Positions 50,671 to 61,541 of a stretch of 64,000 nucleotides of DNA are shown piece after piece (within the stretch, counting starts at the first letter, position 1; every line of letters starts with the position of its first letter). The notes under the pieces were generated by a model that searched no databases, was not told the DNA's origin, and was given only the letters and a program-made list of their open reading frames with translations. The DNA is from Mesostigma viride. Its lineage: Eukaryota > Streptophyta > Mesostigmatophyceae > Mesostigmatales > Mesostigmataceae. Position numbers and translations under genes: made by a program. The stretch is from NCBI GenBank assembly GCA_009746045.1, contig RPFO01000934.1, positions 124,001 to 188,000 of the forward strand. Direction: 5' to 3'.

Positions 50671-52052
50671 CCTAACCGGGGACTGTTTCGGTTACGGCCC
50701 CGTACTAGGCTCGGTTCGGTGTACGCGGCGTGTACGTAGCGTGACATTAATTCTAGTGGACGCCAAGTGGACGTAAAAAATGGCCTGTAAGGCATACGAC
50801 ACAAAGTATACTTGCCGTAAATGTTACGGCCCGTATACTTTGTGTCGTTTACGGTAGTAAATTTACTGCAGCATACGACACAAAGTATACGGGCCGTAAA
50901 GTTTACGGCCCGTATACTTTTTGTCGTATACTAAAGTAAAATTTACTAAAGTATACGACAAAAAGTATACGGTAGTAATTTTTACGGCCCGTATACTTTT
51001 TTTCGTATACTAAAGTAAACTTTACTAAAGTATACGACAAAAAGTATACGGGCCGTAAAGTTTACTAAAGTATACGACAAAAAGTATACGGGCCGTAAAC
51101 TTTACGGCCCGTATACTTTTTGTCGTATATTGAAGTAAAGTTTACGTAACGTATACGGAGCCCGTATACGTTTACGGGCCGTATACGGGGCCCGTATACG
51201 TGTACGGGCCGTAAGTTTATAGTATAGTGAATGAACGCGCTTTTAGCTTTAGTGCACTATACACTAGCTAGCTCATCACGCAATTATTTGTTCCTACTAC
51301 AGGTCGGCGCGCCGCAGTCTAGGCAAGCAAATGCACCCACCTCGTAAGCCAAAAATATGCCAAAAATACGCGAAAATACGCAAAAATGCGCAAAAATACG
51401 CGTTGCGTATGAAAGTACCCCATTTTCGTACGCGCCGCTTGCGTATCGCGCATAATACGCTAAATACGGCGTATAATATACGGCGTATGAATCATCACTG
51501 GGCTTGGCAGCTTCCCCCCTGCGGTCTGCCGTTGCTGGAGGTAGGTCGGCCATAGCTCCTGTCGCCGCTGTAGCTTCGCCAGGGTCATGAGTCGACGTCC
51601 ACCGTGTGTATAGGAAGTCCTCGCGAGCATCTTGTGGCGGTTACTAAATTAACCATCGCCAAGCGCCTCGCCTGAGCCCAAGAACCCCTGCCAATGATGA
51701 TCGCAAATGGAGCCAATTCTCGCCCGGCGCCACATCCTTCTCATTCCTCGAGTGGCAAGGGTTGTGACGCCGCAGGAATGCGTCGAGGTCCTCTGCAGTT
51801 CCTCGAACAGCTACATAGGAACGCGGAAGCTCTTTGCATGTGCCCCAGAAGGGGGGGGCGGCTATCCACTACAGCGACATTTACTGGCTCTACGCTTTTG
51901 ACGAACCACGCCAACGCCTGTTTATCTTGACCAGCCACTACCAGCGCGGCCGCCTATAGGCGACTGATCGACAGAACGCTCCGCACCCCAGCCCCCGCGC
52001 AGCCGGCCAAGTGCATCGGCTTCCTCCCTCTGCAAGGATTATATATACCTCC

Positions 52053-52090
52053 GAGTGATTTCACTCTGCTGTAAGTAATTATATTTTTAA
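52053..52090. mobile_element. 38-bp insertion with 11-bp flanking direct repeat
   Basis: GAGTGATTTCACTCTGCTGT plus AAGTAATTATATTTTTAA sits between two perfect copies of TATATACCTCC (52,042-52,052 and 52,091-52,101) in a LINE relic. The same segment occurs at 5087-5145 and 58,529-58,570. Confidence 0.55.
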
Positions 52091-52101
52091 TATATACCTC
52101 C

Positions 52102-52905
52102 GCGCAGTGCTGGAGGAGCACGTGACCTGGCCGCTGGCCGAGCAGTTGACATCGCTGAACACCACGCTCCACACGGTGGAGGCCCGGGTCACCAATGTGG
52201 AAACCAGTGTCGATCGTCCACAAGCTCCAACCTCAGTTCACGGCGCTATATATACACCGCGGCGCAGGCATCTGAGACGCACGCTGCACTTGTCTCTCGC
52301 CTTCAACCAGGTGGATCGAGGGCAAGTGCGGCGTGCTCATGAAGAAGCTTGAAGCCATCACCGCCCACACCGAGGCCGGCTGGCCACACAGGTCCCAAAG
52401 ATAGCGGAGCGCAGACGGCCACCATCGCATCCCAGCCACCCCGGGAGGATGCTGACGATCTCCCGCCGCTCTCCTACGCGTGACCTGCTGCAGTCAGCGA
52501 CCGCCTCAACCACTGACGCCATCGCCACGAAACTCCAGGAGCTGCATGGGGGACCTTCGCCATGCATGCAAAACAACAGGAGGCCACCGACCGCGCTCGC
52601 CGCGAGTGCCGAGTGGTGCTGCGTCGTTTCCCCCAGAAGCCTGAGGTGAGACGTCAACCACCCTTGCCGACGAGCTCAAGAACCAGCTTCTTACCCTCAT
52701 GGGCCTGGTACCGGTGAGGTAGAACTGCGCGGGTGCCACCGCCTTCCCCACTCACCGGACAAGGCATGCAGCTCCCCCTGACCAGTCCTGCTCACCTTCC
52801 CCTCCCCTGAGGACAAGCAGCGGTTCCTCTCGATCTCGTCGCAAGAGGTTGCACGACCTCACCTGGACGCTGGACAACGACCTGCATGACCCCCGCGCTC
52901 AGCAG
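52102..52905 (+). pseudogene. LINE ORF1-like coiled-coil fragment, left part
   Basis: The frame VLEEHVTWPLAEQLTSLNTT, then LHTVEARVTNVETS suggests a coiled coil typical of LINE ORF1. Downstream frames are shifted (SPEDKQRFLSISSQEVAR, LDNDLHDPRAQQ). It is interrupted by a hAT-like element at 52,906 and continues at 58,954. 51,500-52,040 holds no recognisable gene. Confidence 0.5.
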
Positions 52906-53132
52906 CAGTGTGAGATCATACGCCGTATAATACGGTATAATACGGTATAATACGTAATACGCTGGCTTTTAGCGTATGATTTTTCATACGTAATACGTTT
53001 TAGCGCATAATGACGTATAATACCGTATAATACCGTATAATGCCGTGTTTTCCGCGTTTTTTTTGCGTTTTGCGCGGCTAGGATGCCAGAACGACAGGGC
53101 AACGATTTGAAGCCACAGATTTCGTATCTCTA

Positions 53133-53794
53133 CTATAAGTACTGACCCGTCTGAACTTTCACAATTCGACGCGATCTTATTTTGACATTGTGGTGCACAG
53201 TGCGCGCACCGTGCGGAGGTGGCCATGGCGACGTGCGTTCCGTTAAAATATGGCTAATCCGGCGGGCAACAGGCGAAAAAATTAAGCCGATGGTTAAAAG
53301 TGATGTTCTATTATGATGTTTCATAGCAAGATCTGCACTATTTGCAAATTCGCTGCCTTTGTTGGTACAGATTTGCACGGGGGTCTCATCCAACGTCAAT
53401 TTGGCCGCGATGAATAATCTAGCATGTGTGCCTGCGACGGTAGAACTCGACATTCGTGGGTTATTTTGATGCAGCAAGAGCCGTTTAGTAACGGACACCA
53501 TGAAAATAACCTAAGCATCTTCGATCTGCGGCCATTTCCTGTCATTTCTAAAATGATTTCGTTCAGGCCTGCGCGATCCGCGGTTAATCCATCCATGGCT
53601 GGCTGGCTTTTCTTGCGCGCCTGGGTAGGAAATAATGCCGGCCGTAGTACGTTGATTTGCCGCATGTCACCGCCCAGTCTGTTTGCGCTCTTAATGAACC
53701 TGGCATGAAACTTTTTGCGCCGTTTCTGGGTTTTTCTTGCTATTTTGTTCTCCACTTGTTGCAGTTGTGCTATCAGATTTTCCGCAGCTTTCAA
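53133..53794 (-). pseudogene. Unrecognised overlapping frames in the hAT-like element
   Basis: Two minus-strand frames (132 and 122 codons) overlap out of register. The first has a basic helix-like start (AENLIAQLQQVENKIARKTQ, then KRRKKFHARF). They could be one frameshifted gene. No family is recognised. Confidence 0.25.
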
Positions 53795-54072
53795 TGGTTT
53801 TCCTTACGCTGCGTATGCCATGCTTCCTAAAGCTACCCAGAATTGATCGGGCAGTTATCTGGCTTTGCTACGCTTCCTGTATGGAGGTTTTCACACGGTA
53901 GACATTCTATATTGCGTAGTCAAGGACCCTAGCTGCCTGGGAGCGGCATCACCGTTGCAAGGAGCTGGCGAGCTCATAGACGCCTGTCATGCTCTTCAGC
54001 CTGCTGGAAAACAAGGTTGTTGTATGGAAGGTGAGAATATGTGAGTTACTTATCACATCCCCACCTGTTTAG

Positions 54073-54147
54073 CCTCCGTGGTTCCCCAACGGGGACACGA
54101 GATTAATTAATATTAATTAATTAATTCAGTTAATTAATTAATTAATG
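54073..54147 (+). repeat. LINE tail (hairpin plus TTAA tract)
   Basis: CCTCCGTGGTTCCCCAACGG, then GGACACGAGATTAATTAA and a TTAAT tract; a diverged copy of the tail at 59,468 and 61,019. Confidence 0.5.
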
Positions 54148-54232
54148 CACAGTACCACGAGTCACACACCTGTAGTCACATGCAGCTCAGTATATTCACA
54201 TAGCATCGCACCATGCAAACATACTACATTTT

Positions 54233-54576
54233 GATTCAGCCGTGTTCAGCCCGTCTCACGGTGCGAGACTGAACAAGTCTCGCGTGCAGACACGTGTGTA
54301 GTACTCCTACACACAGATCTCGAGTGATTTATCTAGTACCAAATCCGAAAGGCTTGCATCACTCCCCGGACAGGAGAACTTTTGCGGATGACTGTAGGTG
54401 TAAGTTGGCGATGCCATGGTAACCGGAGACGTCCGTCCTATAGTCAGCAAAATTGGTGCGAGAGGTCCCCAGTTCGATTCCGGTCGGATTCATTTGCAGA
54501 TCGCGTTTTCCGCGTTTTCCGCGGCCCGGCACTGAACGCAAAGGTTTTCACCTTTGCGGAGTGTCTGATCAGAATA
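54233..54576 (+). mobile_element. tRNA-derived SINE-like repeat, copy A
   Basis: The head has A-box-like TAGGTGTAAGTTGGCG and B-box GTTCGATTC 75-80 nt downstream, with GCGAGAGGTCCCCAG before the B-box, as in tRNAs. The T-arm is mismatched, so it is not a functional tRNA. The tail has CGCGTTTTCCGCGTTTTCCG and the hairpin CGCAAAGGTTTTCACCTTTG, ending CTGATCAGAATA. Confidence 0.6.
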
Positions 54577-54625
54577 TACGCTTGGCTGATTTCGATAGTA
54601 CCGGCTACGCCCCCTTCTAAAGAAG

Positions 54626-54972
54626 GATTCAGCCGTGTTCAGCCCGTCTCACGGTGCGAGACTGAACAAGTCTCGCGTGCAGACACGTGTGTAGTACTCC
54701 TACACACAGATCTCGAGTGATTTATCTAGTACCAAATCCGAAAGGCTTGCATCACTCCCCGGACAGGAGAACTTTTGCGGATGACTGTAGGTGTAAGTTG
54801 GCGATGCCATGGTAACCGGAGACGTCCGTCCTATAGTCAGCAAAATTGGTGCGAGAGGTCCCCAGTTCGATTCCGGTCGGATTCATTTGCAGATCGCGTT
54901 TTCCGCGTTTTCCGCGGCCCGGCCGCACTGAACGCAAAGGTTTTCACCTTTGCGGAGTGTCTGATCAGAATA
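54626..54972 (+). mobile_element. tRNA-derived SINE-like repeat, copy B
   Basis: Nearly identical to copy A, which lies 50 bp upstream in the same orientation. One 3-4-base difference is visible (CGGCCCGGCCGCACTGAACG). Confidence 0.65.
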
Positions 54973-54979
54973 CTACATG

Positions 54980-57900
54980 CATTAATTGTATACTACTGTA
55001 GTATTCACAACGGTCTGAAAGTGCCAAAAAACACCCATCTTACTCCTCCTAGCTGCACTAATATTCGGATGATGGTCAAACTTGGTGGCTGGCTTCTCCA
55101 TGGTACCCAGATTTACTGTGCCAAGTCACACCTTGGTTGGCCACTTGGTGCTCACAGAATGGTGACGTCCAAAAGCATAAAAAACGCCAAAATTGCCAGT
55201 TTTATTCATAATTAATTCCACAAACAACACAATTAATGTCGTTTTGACCTGGAAATGGGCAGACACATTAAATATAACATATGCAGCTCAAGTACCAAGT
55301 TGCAACCGAAATAGAGATGGGATGGCCAGAAATTATGCTGTCAACCGTCACAAATACGGTCATTTGGAGCATTTTATGGATCATTAAATGCACCCAACAG
55401 TGCAAATGAGCTCAGATTAACCTGGAAGTAAGCAAACACTTCACTTGCAACATCTGCAGGCTGGCTGCAAAGTTGCACCTTGATTGAACACCAACTAGTT
55501 ACATGATTCTGCTGTCACGCGTCACTCTCGCGCAAAATTTGGATATATAATGCACCACAGGTAGCGCAAATGAGTTCAGACAGAGCTGAAATTTTTAATG
55601 CAATTTAAATAGAGCATGCTGAACATGATTGCCAAGTATTACCTCAGTCACACCACAGATGACGATGTGTCACAGTGACACGTGACAGCAGCCAACATCA
55701 TATAGTATATATTTCCTTACAAGTTCATACCCCATAACAGTACGAGCTGAGGTAAGGTTGAACTCCAACTTGGTTATCTCCACCCATACATGTGGCATGC
55801 ACTTCATCATGGAAATACATGAACAGTTGTCTCTTTGATACATCAATAGTATTAACTACCAACATTCCAATGGTGGGGCGTGTTGAGAGAGAGCAACTAG
55901 TTGGCAAGTCAAATAGTGGTTCGAAGCAAACATGGCTGCACACTACATTTGCTTGCAGTTGCTATCTAACATCTCTAGCACATTAACTAGCCAGCTAGCT
56001 CGCATGCCAAACAATCTTCTAAAGGTGCATGGGCATTTTTTTATGTGTTGTTCATCGTGCACCCTGGACTACCAATCCTAGTGAAGCATGGGCTATGCAC
56101 GGCAGATGGAGGATGTGGCCATGGGCATGCCATGAGCTGATGCCAGCGAAGGTGCTGGCAGCAGGCAGGTCAGGCAGCAGTAGTGGGATCTAGTGATGCA
56201 GAAGAGAGTGGCACATGTGGTAGAAAGTAATGCAGATGGCAGTAGTATGGCCAGTGGCACGAGGCAGCGATCATGAAGGCTATCGTTATGCAGATAGACG
56301 TTATGGTCTAGCCTTGAGGTTATGTTGCTACTGCTGCATGATGGAAGGGAAATTTATGTGGCAGGTGGCACGGTACAGCCAACAGTGGTGTAGTGTGCAA
56401 ACCAACTCATTGGGGTGGGCTTGTGGTGAAAGCTCTCCATTCAGATTTCCGTGGCAACACACCAGGTCATGATATTCTGTGGTGCTGGCAAGTGGTAGTG
56501 ACAGATTGATCATGCCAGTGATTGATAGCAATGGTGAGCAGTAGGGTGCCTTCTTTGATACTACTGGCATTATCTGTTGTGCCAGGTGCCAGCTATGTCA
56601 GCTGCCGATGCTGCTAAATGTGGCCCCAGTTTCTGGTGCTACGATAGAAGAGATGAAGAGGGCCGGCAGGAACTTGTGGCTGCAATCACGATCAAGGCTG
56701 CGATGGGCGAAGTCAATATGGCAGATTGTGGCAGCAATGGTGCAGGGCCTGGCGTTATCGTTAATGGCAGATTCCATACTGAGTTGTAGGGACACTGCCA
56801 GCAGTTACACCAACAGGCGAGACTCATGGTGGTGGACGTTGCTCCTGGTGGGAGTCTATAATATCTGTCACATGGGTATGCGCACACGATGCACCTGGTG
56901 GTCCTCCATGCTAACGACAGGAATGTTGGTATTGCTATGCAATCGTGGCACTGCTAACAACGGCGTAACAGTGGTAGGTGTGTTGGGGTGGTGGGGAGTG
57001 ATGTGGCAGTGGTGTGGCAGCAAGCACTTTGGTAATCGTTATTGTGATGTTGTTGTGAGCCCGTAGAAGGTGTCCTGGTGAGATTCATGCCTCTGTTGTG
57101 CCCGCAACAATATTCATCATCATAGGCAGCAACCATATCAAAGACAAATCAGCCCCCTTCCATGTATAGTACTTAATTCTCAGCCTGCTTCAACATATCT
57201 GAATGTAACAAGGGCAATGAATCCTGGGTTTCCCAAGGCAGCAACAGCATCTGCGCACTTCACATACCTGGGCTCCCCCCTGGTTTCTTCGTGCCTCCCA
57301 GCCCCAGATCAGAACACGCCGCCCATCATTGATAAACATGGTGCATTATAATCTGGCCAAGGAAAGAGGTTGAAATACTTACCAACAGTCCGCTAAAGTG
57401 GAGCCCCAGCAGCGTGTTGTATGGCCTGTTAAAGCTGGATAAGCTCCAGGGTTGCACATCAACACACCTATATGTGCTGACTGTTGAATACAGGACATGT
57501 ACCTTCTGTTTGTTGCCTTCAGGCTCAGCTTCCTACGCCATGAATTACACTTGGAAGAATGAACAGGCGCACATCACGCTGTTTGGGGAGGCTGGCCATG
57601 GCTTACGTCTCCCTCTCGAGCAGCGATGCTTGACGAGGCGTCCGGCGTAACATGAACGAGGCGCTTTCACGAGCCTCGGGGAAAGAGACAGGCAGAAAAT
57701 CTGGAAGGGGAACGGGGCTGGCTTCACCCTACCTTGGATCCGGATGCCGAAAAAGCAGGTTCCACTGTACAGCGTCGACTCAACCAGCGCAATGCGTATT
57801 CATGCTTCATTTCGCAACGATCGCAGGCGATATTCAGTGATGAGCGCAGGTCTACACTACAGAGCCAGCAAAAAATCAGGCTGGGCTTCGCTCTAGAAGT

Positions 57901-58510
57901 TGTTGAAGCGCCCTGCGCAAATGGGATGACAAAAATGAAAGAAACGAGGGAGTGGCATATTTTTACGTGCGTTGCCATGATCAGCCCCGCACGCACCCTC
58001 CTGGCAGTTCCAACTGCTGCGGCAACGAGGCATTTACAATGGCAGTCGTTTTAACAAAAAGTTTTTCGGTAAAAATTTTTGAATTAGTCATAGAATCGGG
58101 CGAGCGGCTTACCTCGAACTACACTGTCGCCGTTTTCGATAAGTTTCCGGTGTGACTTTTGGGGGGTCCACTGCAAAATGCAGCGGACCTGACCCGACCT
58201 CGCGAAAATGCCCGCCCTTTTTCTGTTTTCCTGAAAAAATGGACCGATTTCTTTAGGATAAAAAAATATCTACGTGAAGTAGATGAGTTATGAAGGCTCA
58301 AAATGAATTCGCTGTCCGTAATGTGATCTCAGGACGGTCGCTAGGATTTTCACGGCCGCCATGGGTGCTGCGTGACTTTTTGCCTCGTCGTCACCTTCCC
58401 GCCCACCAGATTTTCGGGATCTCGCGCCAATTTGGTGACGGAGTAAGATGGTCGTTTTTGGCGGGGCTCGGACCGTTGTGTTTGCGTGCATGCACAGCCA
58501 CATATATATA
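54980..58510. other. Interior of the hAT-like element without a recognised gene
   Basis: Mostly unique sequence. Frames up to 152 codons have no recognisable domain. A frame at 57,510-57,650 containing YAMNYTWKNEQAHITLFGE and a longer one at 57,734-58,054 are the most protein-like but unassigned. Confidence 0.35.
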
Positions 58511-58517
58511 TTAAGGG

Positions 58518-58627
58518 CGTTTGCTTTGGTTTGAGTGATTTCACTCTGCTGTAAGTAATTATATTTTTAACATATATATATTAAAATATATAATTACTTG
58601 CATCAAAGTGAAGGCACCCAAGTAAAC
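58518..58627. repeat. Palindromic foldback repeat
   Basis: TTTGAGTGATTTCACTCTGC and GTAAGTAATTATATTTTTAA form the left arm. AAATATATAATTACTTGCAT and CAAAGTGAAGGCACCCAA form the imperfect inverted right arm. It shares its left arm with 52,053-52,090 and 5087-5145. Confidence 0.6.
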
Positions 58628-58953
58628 ATAACCAATATAAAGCCACATATATACACATACACACAATTATGCATGCGCACGTTTACATTCTCAGTATTAC
58701 ATGCAATACATCGATCGTGTCCACAATATCCACCGTATAGAGTATAGCCGAGGGTAGGGCAACCTTGGATTATGTCCAAAACAGTGTTAAAAACATGTGG
58801 ATTGATGGTGGGTGTCTTAAAATGTGTAAAATCAGAGTATTCTGAGTGTGTCCGTACGAAAACGTATAATACCGTATTATACCGTATTATACCGTATTAT
58901 ACATTATACTCCACCGTGACCGTATAACGCGTATAACGTACGATCTCACTCTG

Positions 58954-59110
58954 CTCAGCAGCCGCCAGCAGCAGCAGCAGCGACGCGACCTGTGGCCTGA
59001 CTACCTCCGCCACAAAGAACCCCCAGAAGCTCATTAAGGTGTACTGGAGGGGTGGGGACCTGATGATCAACCACAAGATGTTGTGGTCGCCCCCTGCGGG
59101 CTAGAAATAT
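58954..59110 (+). pseudogene. LINE ORF1-like fragment, right part
   Basis: This continues 52,102-52,905 after the hAT-like insertion. In shifted frames, RRDLWPDYLRHKE and KLIKVYWRGGDLMINHKMLW are readable, typical of LINE ORF1 nucleic-acid-binding regions. Confidence 0.5.
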
Positions 59111-59289
59111 TATAGCCCTAGCTTGAATCATTGGTAGTCACTGGGCCGCCATGGCAGCCATGCCTAGAATGTTTGCCTAGCCGAGCTACCATACCTAGTC
59201 ACGTGCCCCGCTAACGCACGGTACACAACCAGCCATAGTCTTAGCTTAGCCTTTGTACAGCCTTGCTACGTCCTGGCTATGATCAGATT

Positions 59290-59520
59290 ACTTGCCCACG
59301 CTCCTTGTCATGATATGCTCACATGGGTCTTATTGCACCCACAGAACTTGCCGGATCGTCTATCGTGTCCGATGGCTGCTGTGGCATGCCTCTGGCATGA
59401 AGGAGAAAGGGGGTCTCTCCCCTAAGTTTCTTCCTGTTGTGCACACACAGGGACTAAAAGCACTACGGTGCTCCGTGACTCCCCAACGGGAGCACGAGTT
59501 TAATTAATTAATTAATTGTG
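59290..59520 (+). repeat. LINE 3' tail copy
   Basis: TTATTGCACCCACAGAACTT, GATTAAAAGCAC-like sequence and GGTGCTCCGTGACTCCCCAA, CGGGAGCACGAGTT, then (TTAA)n. It parallels 60,880-61,065. Confidence 0.6.
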
Positions 59521-60059
59521 GCGTTTACGAAACAACAGCTTATCGACCCCCAAGTAGTCAAAGGTGACTGAACACGGGAGCCAGGCCACTGGCAGCCTTG
59601 CCCCGCACGCGGGGAAGGCAGACCGCCGACATGCATCCGCAACTCACCAGTGAGTTCCGGCATGGGGGTAAGAATGTCGCGCTATGGTAAGAGACTCGGA
59701 GTCCTCACCTGCCGGCTGGTCGAAGTGCTTGACGATGACGTTAAAATAATGGCTGCGCTTGGTGATGTCGGCCTACTCGCGGAGGTCGAGCCTTTGTTGC
59801 TTAAGCTGTGCCGCGATGGTGGAGGCGCGGTAGAGGTGGTGTGGTGCTTCAGCATGTCCGCCCAGGTCTGGGTGGGAGGAGCATTGTCGGCTGGGCCAGC
59901 CGCCTGGTGCTGGCTGGGCGGCAATGTCCTTCACCGCCTGGGCGGTGAGCCGCCTGCGGTGTTTTGCAGGCACTCGATGGCGATGGCCTTGTCGTGGAGG
60001 CGCTTGTCGATTTCGAGGAGCTGGGCGGTTCAATGGCGGCAGTGGATGCGGGGGTGGCG

Positions 60060-60700
60060 GTGGATGTGTGGATGCGAGGATCGAGGGTGGAGGTGGAGGT
60101 GGAGGTGGCGGTGGTGGAAAGGTGAGGGAGCTCAGTACTTAGCCAGTGTGCTGCCCATTGCTGCTACATCTTCAGCGAGGGGAGTCACGTGCTGCTCGAG
60201 GGCCTCCTGAAGGAGGGAGCAGAAGGGGGATGCGGAAATGGAAGGAGCCCAGATCTCGCCATCAGAGCGCGTAAGGAGGGAGCAGAGAATGATGTGCTGG
60301 AGTTGGGGCCGGGGGGGTGCCACTCCGTCACCAAGGTGCGGGGGCACCAGGTGCCGTCCGCCGGGTTGGATGAGGCGGTTGATGCTGTGGAGATGGAGGC
60401 ACAGCTCATAAAGCGAGGCGTAGTCCCCGTAGAAGATGCAGTGCAGGGCAGTGCTCGGGGACATGTTGGTCCAGTCGTGTTCGTCGACACTGAAGGGTTG
60501 GGGCCGAAAGCGCGTCAGAAATCTCGTCGAAAGCGGGGCAGAAATCTCATCAGAAATGCGAGGCATAACCTTATACAGAGACTCTAGTGAACGGTGTGTG
60601 GAAAGCCCTACTTTCAAAGCCTGTCGAAGCATCCATATGCACACCTGCTGGAGAAAAATCTCCTCACTAGCAGATCCAGGCATAATGTCATCAGTGGGGG
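60060..60700 (-). pseudogene. LINE ORF1-like fragment
   Basis: A 183-codon minus-strand frame contains LTRSDGEIWAPSIS and ends ALEQHVTPLAEDVAAMGSTL. It is homologous to 2130-2570; the end resembles the coiled-coil start at 52.1 kb. A further frame at 59,773-60,033 includes LLEIDKRLHDKAIAIE. Confidence 0.45.
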
Positions 60701-60719
60701 TTGCGGGTGAACCCGGGGT

Positions 60720-61065
60720 ATGCCCTTAAAAACCCTCAGGCTCCTGGAGAGGCCTTTGTATTCTCTCAAACCAGCGCCTCTGTATGAGTTCAATTACTTC
60801 CAAGCCTTTCTGTGGCCACTGGACCATGGGGCAGCCCTACTGCACCCGCTATGCTTTTGCTATGTCAAAGCTTTATTGCACCCACAGGGGATGCCGGATC
60901 GTTTCGATGGGTCCCATTGTGCACCGGGAACCCTGTGGCATTCCTGTGACATGAGGGATGGGGGAGGTCTAGAGCTGCCCCCTGCCCGCTGTGCACACTC
61001 AGGGATTAAAAGCACTCTGGTGCTCCGTGACTCCCCAACGGGAGCACGTGTTTAATTAATTAATG
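60720..61065 (+). repeat. LINE 3' tail copy with TTAA tract
   Basis: GGGGCAGCCCTACTGCACCC, TATTGCACCCACAGGGGATG and the hairpin TGCTCCGTGACTCCCCAACG plus GGAGCA, then TTAATTAAT. The same order of blocks is found at 28,540 and 59,320. Confidence 0.6.
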
Positions 61066-61219
61066 TCAAAAGTATGTCCAAGTAACTGCAAGGGCATGCT
61101 CTCAGATGTGTCCCCGGCTCACTGCTAGTCTTGTGGTGCCTGTCATCCCACACTCAACTATAAGTCCATACACAGAAAGTTCCCCTGGGCTCCTTATGCA
61201 GTCTTATTAGATACCACAT

Positions 61220-61365
61220 AACACTTTCTGTCTTCAAGCTAGGATTCACATTGTTGGACTTGATCTCCTCCAGTAGCTTCCCATTATGAGGCACCCTATT
61301 CATCGAATTAAAATGGCCTGCAAGCTGACTTGATCTCTCCCAGCAACTGCCCACCATACAGCGCC
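61220..61365. repeat. Two diverged copies of the kelch terminal exon end after the stop
   Basis: On the minus strand, GGGCAGTTGCTGGGAGAGAT and GATGAATAG, then GGGAAGCTACTGGAGGAGAT, repeat the coding GGGCAGCTGCTGGGAGAGAT and GACGAATAG at a period of about 70-74 bp. Both lie in the 3' UTR/flank. Confidence 0.85.
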
Positions 61366-61541
61366 CTATTCGTCGAATAGGATGGCGTGCACGCTGTTGG
61401 ACTTGATCTCTCCCAGCAGCTGCCCCCCCATGATCACTGCTGCATGCTTCCCTTCGGAAGTTTTCACGAGGCTGATGCCGTGGCCGCAGCGCGCCTCCGG
61501 GGCCGTGCCTTCCATCTTGACCTCGTGCCACTGCCAGCTCT
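61366..61541 (-). CDS. Kelch terminal exon and stop
   Basis: A 176-bp exon after acceptor TATTTGCAG. It ends HAILFDE then TAG at 61,368-61,366. Confidence 0.85.

Larger units (their letters stand above)
42424..51229. mobile_element. Nested element with CACTA-type ends (8.8 kb)
   Basis: The left end is CACTATACTATAAATTTACG and the right end is the inverse of CACTATACTATAAACTTACG, continuing GCCCGTACACGTATACGG in both. Subterminal arrays of TATACGGTAGTAAA, GGCCGTAAA and GTATACTTTTTC lie at 42,424-42,790 and 50,790-51,229. CACTA ends plus subterminal arrays fit the CACTA (EnSpm) superfamily. The expected 3-bp duplication is not seen (CAA versus AAT; only AA is shared). Confidence 0.6.
41337..51500. 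mobile_element. 10.2 kb hAT-like element with perfect 8-bp target duplication
   Basis: Both ends read CAGTGATGATTCATACGC inward (17-18 bp perfect inverted repeat). The 8 bases outside each end are GGCTTGGC (41,329-41,336 and 51,501-51,508). CAGNG termini with an 8-bp duplication are hAT hallmarks. Subterminal regions have many TATAATACGC and TACGCG motifs. Interior: an ORF at 41.7-42.2 kb, nested CACTA-type ends, a 5 kb satellite and a minisatellite. No complete transposase is visible. Confidence 0.8.
52906..58953. mobile_element. 6.0 kb hAT-like element with perfect 8-bp target duplication
   Basis: The ends are CAGTGTGAGATCATACG and the inverse of CAGAGTGAGATCGTACG (15 of 17 matching). CTCAGCAG is repeated perfectly outside (52,898-52,905 and 58,954-58,961) and fits the hAT consensus nTnnnnAn. 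Subterminal tandem CGGTATAATA motifs flank both ends. It contains a LINE tail, two SINE-like copies and unrecognised frames. No transposase is recognised, so it is probably non-autonomous. Confidence 0.8.

Noticed and set aside
42421-51232. Confirmed target duplication for the CACTA-type ends
   Set aside because: The flanks CAA and AAT do not match over 3 bp; the shared AA could be chance.
54380-54560. Functional tRNA gene
   Set aside because: The B-box and tRNA-like phrases are present, but the T-arm and acceptor stem do not pair and no clear anticodon arm can be drawn. The multicopy context fits a SINE.
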